From: GCA-2770975 sp050248915
GTDB lineage: Bacteria; Cyanobacteriota; Sericytochromatia; UBA7694
DNA: 64,000 bases
Reading direction: 5' to 3'
Assembly (NCBI GenBank): GCA_050248915.1
Contig: JBFWRL010000005.1
Coordinates: 20,171-84,170 of the forward strand
Positions 9,078 to 18,318 of this stretch are shown piece by piece. Both the position numbers and the translations under genes were made by a program. Every line of letters begins with the position of its first letter. Position 1 is the first letter of the stretch. Under the pieces are notes generated by a model. That model worked only from the letters and a program-made list of their open reading frames with translations, did not search any database and was not told the origin of the DNA.

Positions 9078-9989
9078 ATGAGCGTCGTTTCAATGAAACA
9101 ATTGTTGGAGGCCGGTGTACACTTCGGCCACCAAACCCGTCGCTGGAACCCCAAGATGAAGCGCTTCATCTTTGATGAGCGCAATGGTATCTACATCATC
9201 GACTTGCAGAAAACCATGCACCAACTCAACGAGGTCTATGACGAAGTTAAACGTCGGGCCCAAGATGGTCAACGGATTCTGTTTATTGGCACCAAAAAAC
9301 AGGCCAAAGAATCGATCATGGAAGAAGCAGATCGCTGCGGAATGCCCCACGTCAGCCACCGCTGGCTCGGCGGCATGCTCACCAATTTCAGCACGATTCA
9401 AAAGCGCGTGAACTACCTCAAAGACCTGCAAAAACAGGAAAATGAAGGCGAATTCGAAAAACGCACAAAAAAAGAAGCCCTGAACCTGCGCCGCAAAATG
9501 GAAAAGCTGGATCGGGTCCTTGGTGGGATCGTCAATATGAATGAACTGCCTGACGCCGTTTATATCGTTGACCCCAAAAAAGAATATATCGCCGTTGAAG
9601 AAGCCCGCAAACTGGGTATCCCCATCATTGGCATCGTCGACACCAACTGTGACCCCGATGTGATTGATTACCCCATTCCTGCCAACGATGATGCGATCAA
9701 AGCCGTGCGCTTGATCTCCTCACTGATGGCCAATGCCGTGCTCGAAGGCCGCAGTATGGCCAAAGACGTGGAAGATGCCATGATGGCCCAGGCCGCCTTG
9801 GCTGCCCAGCACGCCGAAGCACCTGCCGCTGAAGAAGGTGCAGCTATTGAAGCCGCTCCCGCTGAAGCCGCTCCCGCTGAATCTGCGGCCCCCGCTGTTG
9901 AAGCGCCCGTGGCTGAAGAGGCTCCCGTTGAAGAAACAGTTGTAGAAGCAGCTGTTGAAGCCGATGCAGCGGTTGTGGGTCAGGTCTAA
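9078..9989 (+). CDS. rpsB: 30S ribosomal protein S2
   Basis: The product begins MSVVSMKQLLEAGVHFGHQT, with 'RRWNPKMKRFIFDERNGIYIIDL' and 'GTKKQAKE' following, which is unmistakable S2. The core ends near residue 230. It continues into about 70 residues of Ala/Glu/Pro-rich, acidic low-complexity sequence with repeated 'EAAPAE'-type units, an extension absent from E. coli S2 (about 240 residues). An in-frame upstream start would add 22 residues but lacks a ribosome site. It is the first gene of a conserved translation/envelope operon. Confidence 0.98.
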   Translation: MSVVSMKQLLEAGVHFGHQTRRWNPKMKRFIFDERNGIYIIDLQKTMHQLNEVYDEVKRRAQDGQRILFIGTKKQAKESIMEEADRCGMPHVSHRWLGGMLTNFSTIQKRVNYLKDLQKQENEGEFEKRTKKEALNLRRKMEKLDRVLGGIVNMNELPDAVYIVDPKKEYIAVEEARKLGIPIIGIVDTNCDPDVIDYPIPANDDAIKAVRLISSLMANAVLEGRSMAKDVEDAMMAQAALAAQHAEAPAAEEGAAIEAAPAEAAPAESAAPAVEAPVAEEAPVEETVVEAAVEADAAVVGQV

Positions 9990-10023
9990 ACCTCCCCCCG
10001 CTTAAGTAAAGAAAGGATAGATC

Positions 10024-10620
10024 ATGAGTATTTCTGCTGAAATGGTAAAAACCCTGCGTGAAAAAACCGGGGTAGGAATGATGGAATGCAAAAAAGCATT
10101 GCTCGAAACCGAAGGTGATCTGGAAAAAGCCCAGGAATATCTGCGCAAGAAAGGGCTGGCCGACGCGGCCAAGCGGGGGGATCGCACCACCGCTGAAGGC
10201 CTGATCGAAGCCTATATTCACATGGGTGGCCAGATTGGCGTGATGCTGGAATTAAATTGTGAGACCGACTTCGTCGCTCGCAACGACAATTTTAAAGCCC
10301 TCGCCAAAGATATCGCCATGCATATCGCTGCCAGCAACCCCCTGTATGTCAGCAAAGAAGAAGTCCCAGCCGATCTGGTCACCAAAGAAAAAGAAATTCT
10401 GATGGCCCAGCCCGATATGGCTTCCAAGCCCGAAAATGTGCGTGAAAAGATTATCGAAGGCCGGATCGAGAAATTCTATGAGCAAATTTGCTTATTGAAC
10501 CAGCCTTTCGTCAAAGATCCTTCCCTGAAAATTGGCGATCTGGTCAACAAATCCATTTCGACCATCGGTGAAAAGATCCTGGTGAAACGCTTTACCCGTT
10601 TCTCCGTTGGCGAGAACTAA
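10024..10620 (+). CDS. tsf: Elongation factor Ts (short form)
   Basis: EF-Ts recharges EF-Tu by nucleotide exchange. The 198 residues include the N-terminal helical domain 'LREKTGVGMMECKKALLET' and 'MLELNCETDFVARN'. At 198 residues it is the short form lacking the second core subdomain, as in Thermus and cyanobacteria, rather than the 280-residue E. coli form. The ribosome site is AAAGGA. It lies 34 bases after rpsB. Confidence 0.97.
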   Translation: MSISAEMVKTLREKTGVGMMECKKALLETEGDLEKAQEYLRKKGLADAAKRGDRTTAEGLIEAYIHMGGQIGVMLELNCETDFVARNDNFKALAKDIAMHIAASNPLYVSKEEVPADLVTKEKEILMAQPDMASKPENVREKIIEGRIEKFYEQICLLNQPFVKDPSLKIGDLVNKSISTIGEKILVKRFTRFSVGEN

Positions 10621-10625
10621 ACCCC

Positions 10626-11396
10626 ATGCCCACTCCTGCGTCTGATCTGACAGCAAGCCCGGCCACCGTGTCTGGCAAACCCGTGTTTAAACGGGTCCTG
10701 ATCAAACTGAGTGGCGAGGCCCTGATGGGAAACCGGGGCTACGGAATTGACCCTGCGGTGGTTCGTTCCGTGGCCCTCCAAATCAGAGCTGTTGTCTCTC
10801 ATGGAGTGGGTGTCTCCGTGGTGGTGGGAGGTGGCAACATCTTCCGCGGGCTCGCTGGCAGCGCAGCTGGCATGGACCGCACCACGGCGGACACGGTGGG
10901 CATGCTTGCAACCGTTATGAATGCATTGACCTTGCAAGACTCCCTCGAAAAAGAAGGCATTATCACCCGCGTGCAGACAGCCATTGAAATGAGCAAGGTT
11001 GCCGAGCCGTTCATTCGCCGCAAGGCCATTCGGCACCTCGAAAAGGGCCGCGTCGTGATCTTTGCAGCAGGCACCGGCAATCCGTATTTTTCAACAGATA
11101 CCGGAGCAGCCCTGCGCGCAGCAGAAATCAATGCCGACGTCATTTTTAAAGCCACCAAAGTCGATGGGGTCTATACCAGTGATCCCGTCACCAATCCCGA
11201 TGCCGTGCGTTATACCCAGATCTCGTATATGGACGTAATCAAACAGGGCATCAAAGTTATGGACACCACAGCCATCTCTCTTTGCATGGAAAACAGTATT
11301 CCCATTCTGGTTTTCAGACTTGAAGACGAAAATATGGAACGTGCCATTATGGGTGAACCTGTTGGCACCTTGGTAGGAGGAAAAGAAAATGAGTGA
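10626..11396 (+). CDS. pyrH: UMP kinase
   Basis: This enzyme phosphorylates UMP to UDP for pyrimidine nucleotide synthesis. The 256 residues include 'KRVLIKLSGEALMG', 'VVGGGNIFRG', 'AAGTGNPYFSTDTGAALRA' and 'VDGVYTSDP', all hallmarks of hexameric bacterial UMP kinases of the amino-acid kinase fold. The first 20 residues (Pro/Ser/Ala-rich) are an extension. It starts 5 bases after tsf and overlaps frr by 8 bases, indicating translational coupling. Confidence 0.97.
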   Translation: MPTPASDLTASPATVSGKPVFKRVLIKLSGEALMGNRGYGIDPAVVRSVALQIRAVVSHGVGVSVVVGGGNIFRGLAGSAAGMDRTTADTVGMLATVMNALTLQDSLEKEGIITRVQTAIEMSKVAEPFIRRKAIRHLEKGRVVIFAAGTGNPYFSTDTGAALRAAEINADVIFKATKVDGVYTSDPVTNPDAVRYTQISYMDVIKQGIKVMDTTAISLCMENSIPILVFRLEDENMERAIMGEPVGTLVGGKENE

Positions 11397-11967
11397 AGAT
11401 CTTGAAGAAGAAGCCCTTTCAATTCAATTAGAAGCCGAAGAAAAAATGGAGAAATCCATTCAGAGTATTCGGATTGAGTTTCAATCGATTCGGACCGGCC
11501 GGGCCAATCCAGCCTTGCTCAACCGCATTCACGTGGAGTATTATGGCGCACCGACGCCCCTGCAACAATTGGCCTCTATTTCGGTGCCTGAACCCCGAAT
11601 GCTGGTGATACAACCCTTCGACAAAAGTGCCTTGCAAGAGATCGACAAAGCCATTCAAAAGTCGGATTTGGGCATTGCTCCCAACAACGATGGCAAAGTC
11701 ATTCGTCTGAATATACCACCTTTAACCGAAGAGCGCCGCCGGGACTTTGTCAAATTGGCAAAAAAGATCGCAGAAGAGGGCAAAGTGGCTGTGCGCAATG
11801 TGCGCCGCGATGCCAACGACCAGATCAAAAAGCTCGAAAAAGACAAACACCTGCCCCAGGATCAATCTAAAGACTATCAAGAGCAATTGCAAAAATTGAC
11901 CGATCGCTTTATTGATCTTTTGGATAAAGTGGCTTTGGAAAAAGAAGCAGAGATTATGGAACATTGA
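11389..11967 (+). CDS. frr: Ribosome recycling factor
   Basis: RRF splits post-termination ribosomes with EF-G. The 192 residues include 'RTGRANPALLNRIHVEYYGAPTPLQQLASI', 'PPLTEERRRDFVKLAKKIAEEGKVAVRNVRRD' and a helical C-terminus. The first 10 residues are acidic and slightly longer than usual. A strong AGGAGG lies 10 bases before the ATG, inside the end of pyrH. Confidence 0.98.
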   Translation: MSEDLEEEALSIQLEAEEKMEKSIQSIRIEFQSIRTGRANPALLNRIHVEYYGAPTPLQQLASISVPEPRMLVIQPFDKSALQEIDKAIQKSDLGIAPNNDGKVIRLNIPPLTEERRRDFVKLAKKIAEEGKVAVRNVRRDANDQIKKLEKDKHLPQDQSKDYQEQLQKLTDRFIDLLDKVALEKEAEIMEH

Positions 11968-11971
11968 TCGC

Positions 11972-12823
11972 TTGTTATTCACCAAATTTATAAGCGGTGT
12001 CGTTGTTGGCGCCGCTATTATTCTTTCTGTTCTCTTTTTTAAGCTGGCTTGGCTCTTGATGGTGATTTTTCTCTCTGTCACGGGCACCCATGAGCTGTTT
12101 AAGATGCTGCAAAAAAAGGGCTATCGGGCCCAGTTCGTGTTGCCCGCCTTTCTCAATCTGATCATGTTGATCACCGTCTATCTCTTGGTCGACTCGGATT
12201 TCTCCAAAATTGTCGACAATTGGAGTGTGGGACACGCCCAGGTCATCTCGCTCCTAAATATGCTGGTGATGTTCTCAGCTTTGACCTTGATCACACGCAG
12301 CCTGTTCCTCTCCCCACGGGCCTCCATTCCCGAATTGGGCCTGCCCCTATTTCAAATCGCCTATCTGGGCTGGTTTCCCACCTTTTTTATTCTGCTCAGG
12401 TCGATTCCCCAAGGGGAGTTTTTTCTGGTTTGGGGCCTCACCAGTGTGGCATTTTCAGATATTGGCGCTTATTTTGCAGGCAAATACTTGGGCAAACGCC
12501 CTTATTTTCAGCACCTCAGCCCCAATAAAACCCGCGAAGGTGCTATTGGCGGTATTATCAGCAGTGTGGGCATGGCTTTTTTCTTGGCCTGGATATTTGG
12601 CAAATGGTTGCCCATGCCCTGGTACCACACCCTGATTCTGGCCACTGGCGCGGCTTGCCTGGGTCAGGTGGGCGATCTGGTTGAATCGCTGATCAAACGC
12701 GATGCCGAGGTCAAAGATTCTGGCACCTTTATCCCTGGCCATGGCGGTATGTTGGATCGCATCGACAGCTATCTCTTGCTGGCCCCGTTTTTGTATTATT
12801 ATCTCGTCAATTTTGTGTTGTGA
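11972..12823 (+). CDS. cdsA: Phosphatidate cytidylyltransferase
   Basis: CdsA makes CDP-diacylglycerol, the precursor of all membrane phospholipids. The product is a polytopic membrane protein of about 283 residues with 'SPNKTREGAIGG' and the family signature 'KDSGTFIPGHGGMLDRIDSY' near the C-terminus. The start is unclear: a TTG at 11972 places the first membrane helix at the N-terminus, while a TTG at 11912 would overlap frr by 56 bases. Neither has a good ribosome site. It is the last gene of the operon and overlaps the convergent glycosyltransferase gene by 17 bases. Confidence 0.93.
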   Translation: MLFTKFISGVVVGAAIILSVLFFKLAWLLMVIFLSVTGTHELFKMLQKKGYRAQFVLPAFLNLIMLITVYLLVDSDFSKIVDNWSVGHAQVISLLNMLVMFSALTLITRSLFLSPRASIPELGLPLFQIAYLGWFPTFFILLRSIPQGEFFLVWGLTSVAFSDIGAYFAGKYLGKRPYFQHLSPNKTREGAIGGIISSVGMAFFLAWIFGKWLPMPWYHTLILATGAACLGQVGDLVESLIKRDAEVKDSGTFIPGHGGMLDRIDSYLLLAPFLYYYLVNFVL

Positions 12824-13805
12824 GTTTTTGGGGGTACGTTAAAAGCTGAGGCAGCGCCCCCAAAAATCCGCAGCCATAGGCCAAATGCAAGGTGGGAAAA
12901 ATCAAAAGCAAAGCTGGAAAAAAGCGCAAAGCCGAACGGGCCTGACGCAGGGCAAAGCAGAAATCAGCAAAGAGATACAGCCCCATAATGCTTGCACATA
13001 AATAGCCTCCCCAGCTCGTCACAGCGCTCAACAGAGCAGAACCCAATAAGCTCAGCACAAACAAAGCCGGGATCAGGTGCCGCAATTGTAAACTCTTCGG
13101 GTATTGGCGCAAGACCCGGATTTTCCAAAAGCCATATTGATAATATTGCCCCCAGAGCGCTTTGAGAGAACCACGGGTATAATAATTGGCCTGAATGCGG
13201 GGATCCAACCAAATCTTGTAACCAGCGGCACGCACGCGGTAATTGTATTCATCGTCTTGGTTGCGGGTCAGCTCTTCGTTAAAGAGTCCCACTTTTTCAA
13301 TCACCTCGCGGCGATAGGCCCCAAAAGCCAGGGTATCCACTTCACAGGCCTCGGTGGTATAGCGAAAGAGCGCATTGCCCACGCCAAAAGGCGAACTCAT
13401 GCCCAAAGCAATCGCTTGAGCCATCTGGGTTTCACCCAGATTATTCAAGCGTCCCCCGACACAGCCAGCGCCAGTCTGGGCCAAAACATCCAGACAGAGT
13501 TCCAGGTAATTTGGGGCGATCTCACAGTGGCCATCCACCCGCACAATGACGTCGCCAGAGGCCCGTTTTAAGCCAATATTCATGGCATAAGGGGCCGTTT
13601 TTTGGGGATTATCCAAAAGCACCAACTGTGGATGAGCCGCTTGGAGTTGCGCCACAAGTTCACGGGTCTGATCAGTCGACATGCCGTCAATCACCAGGAT
13701 TTCGATGTCTTCAGACGCAAGACTTTGTTTCAAAACACTGTGCAAACAGCGCTGAATATACGCCGCTTCGTTGCGAACCGGAATTAAAACACTGATGCGG
13801 CTCAA
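12807..13805 (-). CDS. Family 2 glycosyltransferase with C-terminal membrane helices
   Basis: The 332 residues open with 'ISVLIPVRNEAAYIQRCLHSVLKQS', then 'VIDGMSTDQT' and 'VRVDGHCEI' (the nucleotide-sugar DxD region), 'NQDDEYNYRV' and a GT-A ending. The last 90 residues hold two to three membrane helices. This resembles ExoA-type succinoglycan glucosyltransferases, so a role in a surface or exported polysaccharide is likely. It overlaps the upstream gene by 4 bases (ATGA), so the two are translated together. Confidence 0.9.
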   Translation of the reverse strand: MSRISVLIPVRNEAAYIQRCLHSVLKQSLASEDIEILVIDGMSTDQTRELVAQLQAAHPQLVLLDNPQKTAPYAMNIGLKRASGDVIVRVDGHCEIAPNYLELCLDVLAQTGAGCVGGRLNNLGETQMAQAIALGMSSPFGVGNALFRYTTEACEVDTLAFGAYRREVIEKVGLFNEELTRNQDDEYNYRVRAAGYKIWLDPRIQANYYTRGSLKALWGQYYQYGFWKIRVLRQYPKSLQLRHLIPALFVLSLLGSALLSAVTSWGGYLCASIMGLYLFADFCFALRQARSALRFFPALLLIFPTLHLAYGCGFLGALPQLLTYPQKLTTQN

Positions 13806-14674
13806 GTGTGAAAATGCTCCAAGACTAGCTTAAAAATTGAGTCGTACTCCCGCATTCGGGCTCCCCAAGCGTGAAGTGGCGCAAGGGCATTGGCTTGTTT
13901 GACCCTTTCTTCGCGGGCAGCCGGTGTTGCCAATAAAAAGTCGATTTTCTCCAGCAATTCGGTTTCATCTCGCCAGCTTTCAAAGCCATGCCCCACAACA
14001 GGATCATAATTCTTGCCCATGTCTTCGACCAAAAAACAACTTTGGGTTGGCATCACCTCAAACAGCCGAGTCGGCAGATAGGTCTCATCAATCGCATGGA
14101 TATGTAAGCTCAAACGGGATTGATTGTAAATCAAATTGACCTGTTCAGGCCGCCAGCTCTGGCTGACAAAGAGATTGTATTTTTTCGCTTTGAGCAGATC
14201 TAAAATTCGGGCCCGGCGAGGCGAAAGACCACCAATAAAACACAGATCGTATTGGAAAGGCACATCAAGACGTTTATAAAAATGGGCATTAAAGGCATTG
14301 TGCAAACGCTGAGCAGGCAAGTGGTGGGCTTGGCACCAATCATAGGTTTGTTGGCTGTGAGCCACCACAAAATCAGGTGGTCGTGCCCCTTCGAGCAGAT
14401 GCTGCTGCGATTGTAAATTGGCCTCTGAGGCCATATACACCAAGGGTTTATCAAAGGTTTCAAGATGGCGGGGGTCAAAGGGAATCCCATTTTGAATAAA
14501 AATCAAATCCGTTTGGGAACGGTATTTCTTCCAATCGGACTGAATTCGCCAAGGCCAACGGCTGCGAAAATTGGACTTAAAAAGAGTGTGTCCCAAGGCT
14601 TCTAAGCCTTCAGCCATGGGGTATTCCGCGCGCCATTTGCGGCCATCAAAGACCCCATAATACAAAATCTTCAC
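13802..14674 (-). CDS. Glycosyltransferase of the CgeB/GT-B type
   Basis: The 290 residues begin MKILYYGVFDGRKW from a GTG with an AGGAAA ribosome site. 'DLIFIQNGIPFDPRHLETFDKPLVYMASEA' followed by 'YDLCFIGGLSPRRARILDLL' and 'SLHIHAIDETYLPTRLFEVMPTQSCFLVED' is the two-lobed pattern of GT-B enzymes with a Glyco_trans_1_2 C-terminal domain, the domain of CgeB and YkvP. The acceptor is unknown. It is the first gene of a two-gene unit with the GT2 gene downstream and is divergent from the GT4-like gene at 14753. Confidence 0.8.
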   Translation of the reverse strand: MKILYYGVFDGRKWRAEYPMAEGLEALGHTLFKSNFRSRWPWRIQSDWKKYRSQTDLIFIQNGIPFDPRHLETFDKPLVYMASEANLQSQQHLLEGARPPDFVVAHSQQTYDWCQAHHLPAQRLHNAFNAHFYKRLDVPFQYDLCFIGGLSPRRARILDLLKAKKYNLFVSQSWRPEQVNLIYNQSRLSLHIHAIDETYLPTRLFEVMPTQSCFLVEDMGKNYDPVVGHGFESWRDETELLEKIDFLLATPAAREERVKQANALAPLHAWGARMREYDSIFKLVLEHFHT

Positions 14675-14752
14675 GGCTGTTTTCCTGTCTGAGTGGGAAT
14701 TTCTCAGAGTGTAGCATATTTTCTCTGCTCAGCCTGCGGTAAGATGTGAGTT

Positions 14753-15880
14753 ATGCGCGTTCTTGTTCTTGTTCAAGCCTATCCTTCACAGCAAAAGCCC
14801 TATAATCAAGCTTATGTTCATGCCCGCGTTCTGCATTATCTCAAACAGGGCTGGCAGATCGACGTCTTGTCGTTTGCCTGCAAAGAAAAATACACCTTTG
14901 AGGGTGTCCAGATCTGGCCTCAAAGCGCCTTAAAAAAAGGGAGTCGTCCCTACGATGTCTGGGTTTCTCATGCACCCAATTTAAGGAATCATCTGCGTTT
15001 GATTCTCCAATGGCGCAAATATTGGCAACGGCTGGTCTGGGTCGTTCACGGCCACGAAGTGCTGATCAAACACAATTATTACCCTGCCCCTTATCCCTGG
15101 CTCCCCCAACCGAGTTGGTTAAAACAAAGTGCCGATCGCGCCTATGACACTTTAAAAGTCCAAATTCTGGCACGGTTTTTGGAACATTATCTGCCCAAGC
15201 AAAAATTGCATTTGATTTTTGTCAGTCATTGGATGAAAACGGCCTTTGAAACCTGTGTACCTCTTTCATCCCCATTGACCCCAAGTCAGTTTTCAATCAT
15301 CGCCAATCCTGTACATCCCCTTTTTTTAGAAAACACCTGGGCCCCCCCTCTTTTGCCTGCCGCTGACTTTGTCACGATTCGCCCCCTGGATGAGCCCAAA
15401 TACGCTGTCGATCTGGTCTATCAATTGGCCCAAAACAACCCAAATATCCAGTTTCATCTCTATGGGCAGGGGCGTTTTTTTCAATACCACCCCCCACTGC
15501 CCAATTTAACTTGGTTTGATCGCTTTTGCACCCAAGCGGAGTTGCCTTCTTTGCTCGCAAATTACCGGGCAGCTCTGATGCCCACACGCTTAGATGCCCA
15601 AGGAGTCATGGTCTGCGAAATGGCCACGCTGGGCATCCCTGTTTTGACCAGTGATCTGCCGATTTGCCGGGAAATGTTAAAAGACTTCCCACGTACAGGG
15701 TTTTTCTCACAAGTAGAAAATACAGACATCCAGGCATTTCTCGACCGATCACAGCCAGAGCGAGGCCACTTTCTCCGTTTTTCAGCCCCAGAGACCGTTG
15801 CCAAAGAAATCCAAGTGATCGCCTCTGGCAAAGCCTGTGGTTCTGAGCAGATTGACAGTAGCGGCGTAGAGCCGCAATGA
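14753..15880 (+). CDS. GT4-like glycosyltransferase
   Basis: The 375 residues start 'MRVLVLVQAYPSQQKPYNQAYVHARVLHYL', a usual GT-B opening. 'VVHGHEVLI' and 'FVSHWMKTAF' follow in the acceptor lobe, and 'ALMPTRLDAQGVMVCEMATLGIPVLTSDLPICREML' in the donor lobe carries the E-x7-E-like region of GT4. A TAAGAT hexamer at 14740-14745 puts the predicted transcript start within a base or two of the ATG, so the message may be leaderless. The gene is followed by the TPR/GT41 gene. Confidence 0.87.
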   Translation: MRVLVLVQAYPSQQKPYNQAYVHARVLHYLKQGWQIDVLSFACKEKYTFEGVQIWPQSALKKGSRPYDVWVSHAPNLRNHLRLILQWRKYWQRLVWVVHGHEVLIKHNYYPAPYPWLPQPSWLKQSADRAYDTLKVQILARFLEHYLPKQKLHLIFVSHWMKTAFETCVPLSSPLTPSQFSIIANPVHPLFLENTWAPPLLPAADFVTIRPLDEPKYAVDLVYQLAQNNPNIQFHLYGQGRFFQYHPPLPNLTWFDRFCTQAELPSLLANYRAALMPTRLDAQGVMVCEMATLGIPVLTSDLPICREMLKDFPRTGFFSQVENTDIQAFLDRSQPERGHFLRFSAPETVAKEIQVIASGKACGSEQIDSSGVEPQ

Positions 15881-15887
15881 AGTTCTC

Positions 15888-15896
15888 TGTTATAAT
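15888..15896 (+). promoter_or_regulatory. Extended -10 promoter of the TPR/GT41 gene
   Basis: TGTTATAAT is a perfect TGn plus TATAAT. It begins 8 bases after the stop of the preceding gene and predicts a start near 15903, 27 bases before the next ATG. No -35 consensus is seen at 17 bases. Confidence 0.6.
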
Positions 15897-15929
15897 GGCT
15901 CGTGCAAAGACCATCCCCAGGTAACCCTT

Positions 15930-18161
15930 ATGGAAACAGTTTCTCTGTATCAATTGGCCCAATCTCTTGAGACACAAGCACAGTGGCCGGAAGCAAAACT
16001 GGCCTACCGACAGTCCTGTCAGGAGCATCCTGAACCCGCCATTCCGCTCTGCCAATTGGCCCGCATTCACCGCCAATTGGGCGAATTGGAAGAGGCCCGC
16101 CAGGTTTTGATGGAAGCCCTCGAAAAAGCCCCCGAAGTGGCAGAAGTACAGTGTGAATTGGGGCTTTTGTTTTATCAGACAGGACAATTGGAATATGCCG
16201 TACCCTATTTACAACAAACCCTGCGCCTCGCCCCTCAAAACGCAGAAGCTTATTATTATTTGGGTAAAATTTTTCAACAAGAAGGGCATGAAGACAAAGC
16301 GCAACGCTTTTACCAACAGGCCCTGTTTTACCGCAAAGACTACCCCGAAGCCTTCAACGCCTTGGGAACGGTGGCTCTGATACAAGGCAGCAATACAGAG
16401 GCCTGTGACTTATTCCACCAAGCTGTCTCCCTGCGCCCAGAAATGCCGGAATACCACAAAAACCTTGGTTTGGCTCTGTTTTGGGAGGCCCAAGAAAGCC
16501 TGGCCCGAGACCATCTGCTTACAGCCATTCGTCTCAACCCACGTTTGGCCGAAGAGTACCTGCATTTGGGCGAATTTTTTGCCCGTGAACGCCAATTAAG
16601 TGCTGCCAGTGCTTTTTTTAAACTTGCTCTACGGGGCCAGGGAGTGAGCAAGGCCTTTTTGTATAACCGTTTGGGAGAGTTGGCCGAACAGACCTCTGAG
16701 CCCGAAGATGCACTTTATTATTACCAAAAAGCACTTCAGCAAAAACCCGAAGACTGGTGGCCAGAAGTGCGAGCTGCCACCCTTCTGCCCTGGATCTATC
16801 AGAATTCAGCCGAGGTCTTGAGTTGGAATCAACGTTACAGCCAAAATCTGGACTATTTGTTTTTACAGCTGAATTACTTAAACCCAGAGAACATTCCACC
16901 GATCACCCAATTCAGTCAAAATTTTCTTTTGGCCTACCAAGGTGTCAATAACCGTGTCTTATATGAGCGCTTGGCCCAATTCTGGCAAGTGCTTTTGCCC
17001 AAACAACCGCCTTTACTCAGGGCCAAGCCAAGATCAGGTAAAACAGGGAAGATCGGGTTCATCTCCGCCCATTTTTACAAACACCCAATCACCGAATGTT
17101 TTGGCCAATTGATCATTCAACTGGCCCAAGCGGGTTTTGATGTCAGTTGTATTCAAATCGCCACCCCTCATCAAGACAGTACCACAGCAGAGATCGCCAG
17201 TAAGGTTCAGCACTATTTCAATTTTTCATCAGAAACCCAAGTAGATAAACTCGCAGAACGCATCCGCAAAATGCAATTTGATCTGCTGATTTACCCCGAA
17301 GTTGGCTTGGAAAATCTGACTTATTTGCTCTCATTGCTGCGTTTGGCACCCATCCAAGCCGTCTTGGCAGGACACCCCGTGACCACCGGAAGCGCCACCA
17401 TTGATTATTTTATTTCCTGCTCGCTGTTTGAACCTCCCCAGGCCGAAAACCACTATGCCGAAAAGCTCTATTGTACCCAGACACCGGCAGTTACGATACC
17501 CAAACCCATCGCCCCGCGCTCTTTGCTGTCCCGAGCAGAACTGGGCCTACCAGAAGACCGCCATATTTATTTGATCCCCGAGACATTGTTTAAGTTGCAC
17601 CCAGACTTTGATCTGCTGTTAAAAGGCATTCTCGCCAGCGATCCCAAGGGAACCGCTGTCTTGATCAAACACAAATACTATCATTGGCACCAAAAACTCT
17701 TAACGCGGTTTGAAACCAGTTTGGGTCAGCACCAAGAACAGGTCCTGTTTTTAGATTGGACCGATCAAGAGCGGTTTTTTATGCGCCTTTTACAGGCAGA
17801 TGCCGTCTTAGACAGCCTCTATTTTGGCGCAGGCACCGTGGCCTACCAAGCTCTGGGACTGGGTATTCCACTGGTCACCCTGCCGGGAGCCATGATGCGG
17901 GGACGAATCGTGGCAGGTCTCTACCATCAAATGGGCATTCGCGATTGTTGGGCCCAAAACCAGACAGAATACGTTCAGATCGCCTGTAGATTGGCCAATC
18001 AGCCCGAATGGCGCAAAGCCATTTCCGAAAAAATCCGCGGCAAAAACGCCCGTTTGTTTCACTCAAATCCTGGCGTACAAGAATTGATCCATTTTTTCAG
18101 GACGCTTTTAAGCCCCGAATCCCCTCAGGTAGATATATTTCCTGAAAAAGATCAGGTATAA
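15930..18161 (+). CDS. TPR protein with O-GlcNAc-transferase-like (GT41/SPINDLY) catalytic half
   Basis: The 743 residues form two halves. Residues 1-280 are tetratricopeptide repeats (for instance 'AEAYYYLGKIFQQEGHEDKAQRFYQQAL'-type units, about seven). From residue 365 comes a GT41-like region: 'GKIGFISAHFYKHPITECF', 'DLLIYPEVGLENLTYLLSLLRLAPIQAVLAGHPVTTGSATIDYFISC', 'PPQAENHYAEKLY', and 'DSLYFGAGTVAYQALGLGIPLVTLPG' near the end. This is the layout of bacterial OGT-like proteins, which transfer a sugar to Ser/Thr of proteins, often flagellin or adhesins. The target here is unknown. Its place beside three glycosyltransferases fits a protein- or envelope-glycosylation locus. Confidence 0.88.
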   Translation: METVSLYQLAQSLETQAQWPEAKLAYRQSCQEHPEPAIPLCQLARIHRQLGELEEARQVLMEALEKAPEVAEVQCELGLLFYQTGQLEYAVPYLQQTLRLAPQNAEAYYYLGKIFQQEGHEDKAQRFYQQALFYRKDYPEAFNALGTVALIQGSNTEACDLFHQAVSLRPEMPEYHKNLGLALFWEAQESLARDHLLTAIRLNPRLAEEYLHLGEFFARERQLSAASAFFKLALRGQGVSKAFLYNRLGELAEQTSEPEDALYYYQKALQQKPEDWWPEVRAATLLPWIYQNSAEVLSWNQRYSQNLDYLFLQLNYLNPENIPPITQFSQNFLLAYQGVNNRVLYERLAQFWQVLLPKQPPLLRAKPRSGKTGKIGFISAHFYKHPITECFGQLIIQLAQAGFDVSCIQIATPHQDSTTAEIASKVQHYFNFSSETQVDKLAERIRKMQFDLLIYPEVGLENLTYLLSLLRLAPIQAVLAGHPVTTGSATIDYFISCSLFEPPQAENHYAEKLYCTQTPAVTIPKPIAPRSLLSRAELGLPEDRHIYLIPETLFKLHPDFDLLLKGILASDPKGTAVLIKHKYYHWHQKLLTRFETSLGQHQEQVLFLDWTDQERFFMRLLQADAVLDSLYFGAGTVAYQALGLGIPLVTLPGAMMRGRIVAGLYHQMGIRDCWAQNQTEYVQIACRLANQPEWRKAISEKIRGKNARLFHSNPGVQELIHFFRTLLSPESPQVDIFPEKDQV

Positions 18162-18192
18162 TCAAAGTAATTCGGCTTTTTAAGCAGAGTTC

Positions 18193-18233
18193 AAAAGTTA
18201 AGCTTTCTTAAAAAAAGCTGAAACTTTTATTTA
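18193..18233 (+). terminator. Likely terminator after the TPR/GT41 gene
   Basis: AAAAGTT-A-AGCTTT pairs with AAAGCT-GA-AACTTTT around a short A/T loop, followed by ATTTAAAT. The stem is A/T-rich, so strength is doubtful, but it sits 31 bases after the stop codon. Confidence 0.5.
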
Positions 18234-18318
18234 AATCTTGGTGTTTGAGACGCAAGATCCAAGCAAAAGAACCCCATAACCAGATTAAGAAACCACCATA
18301 TCGCGGAGGGCGCAAGAA

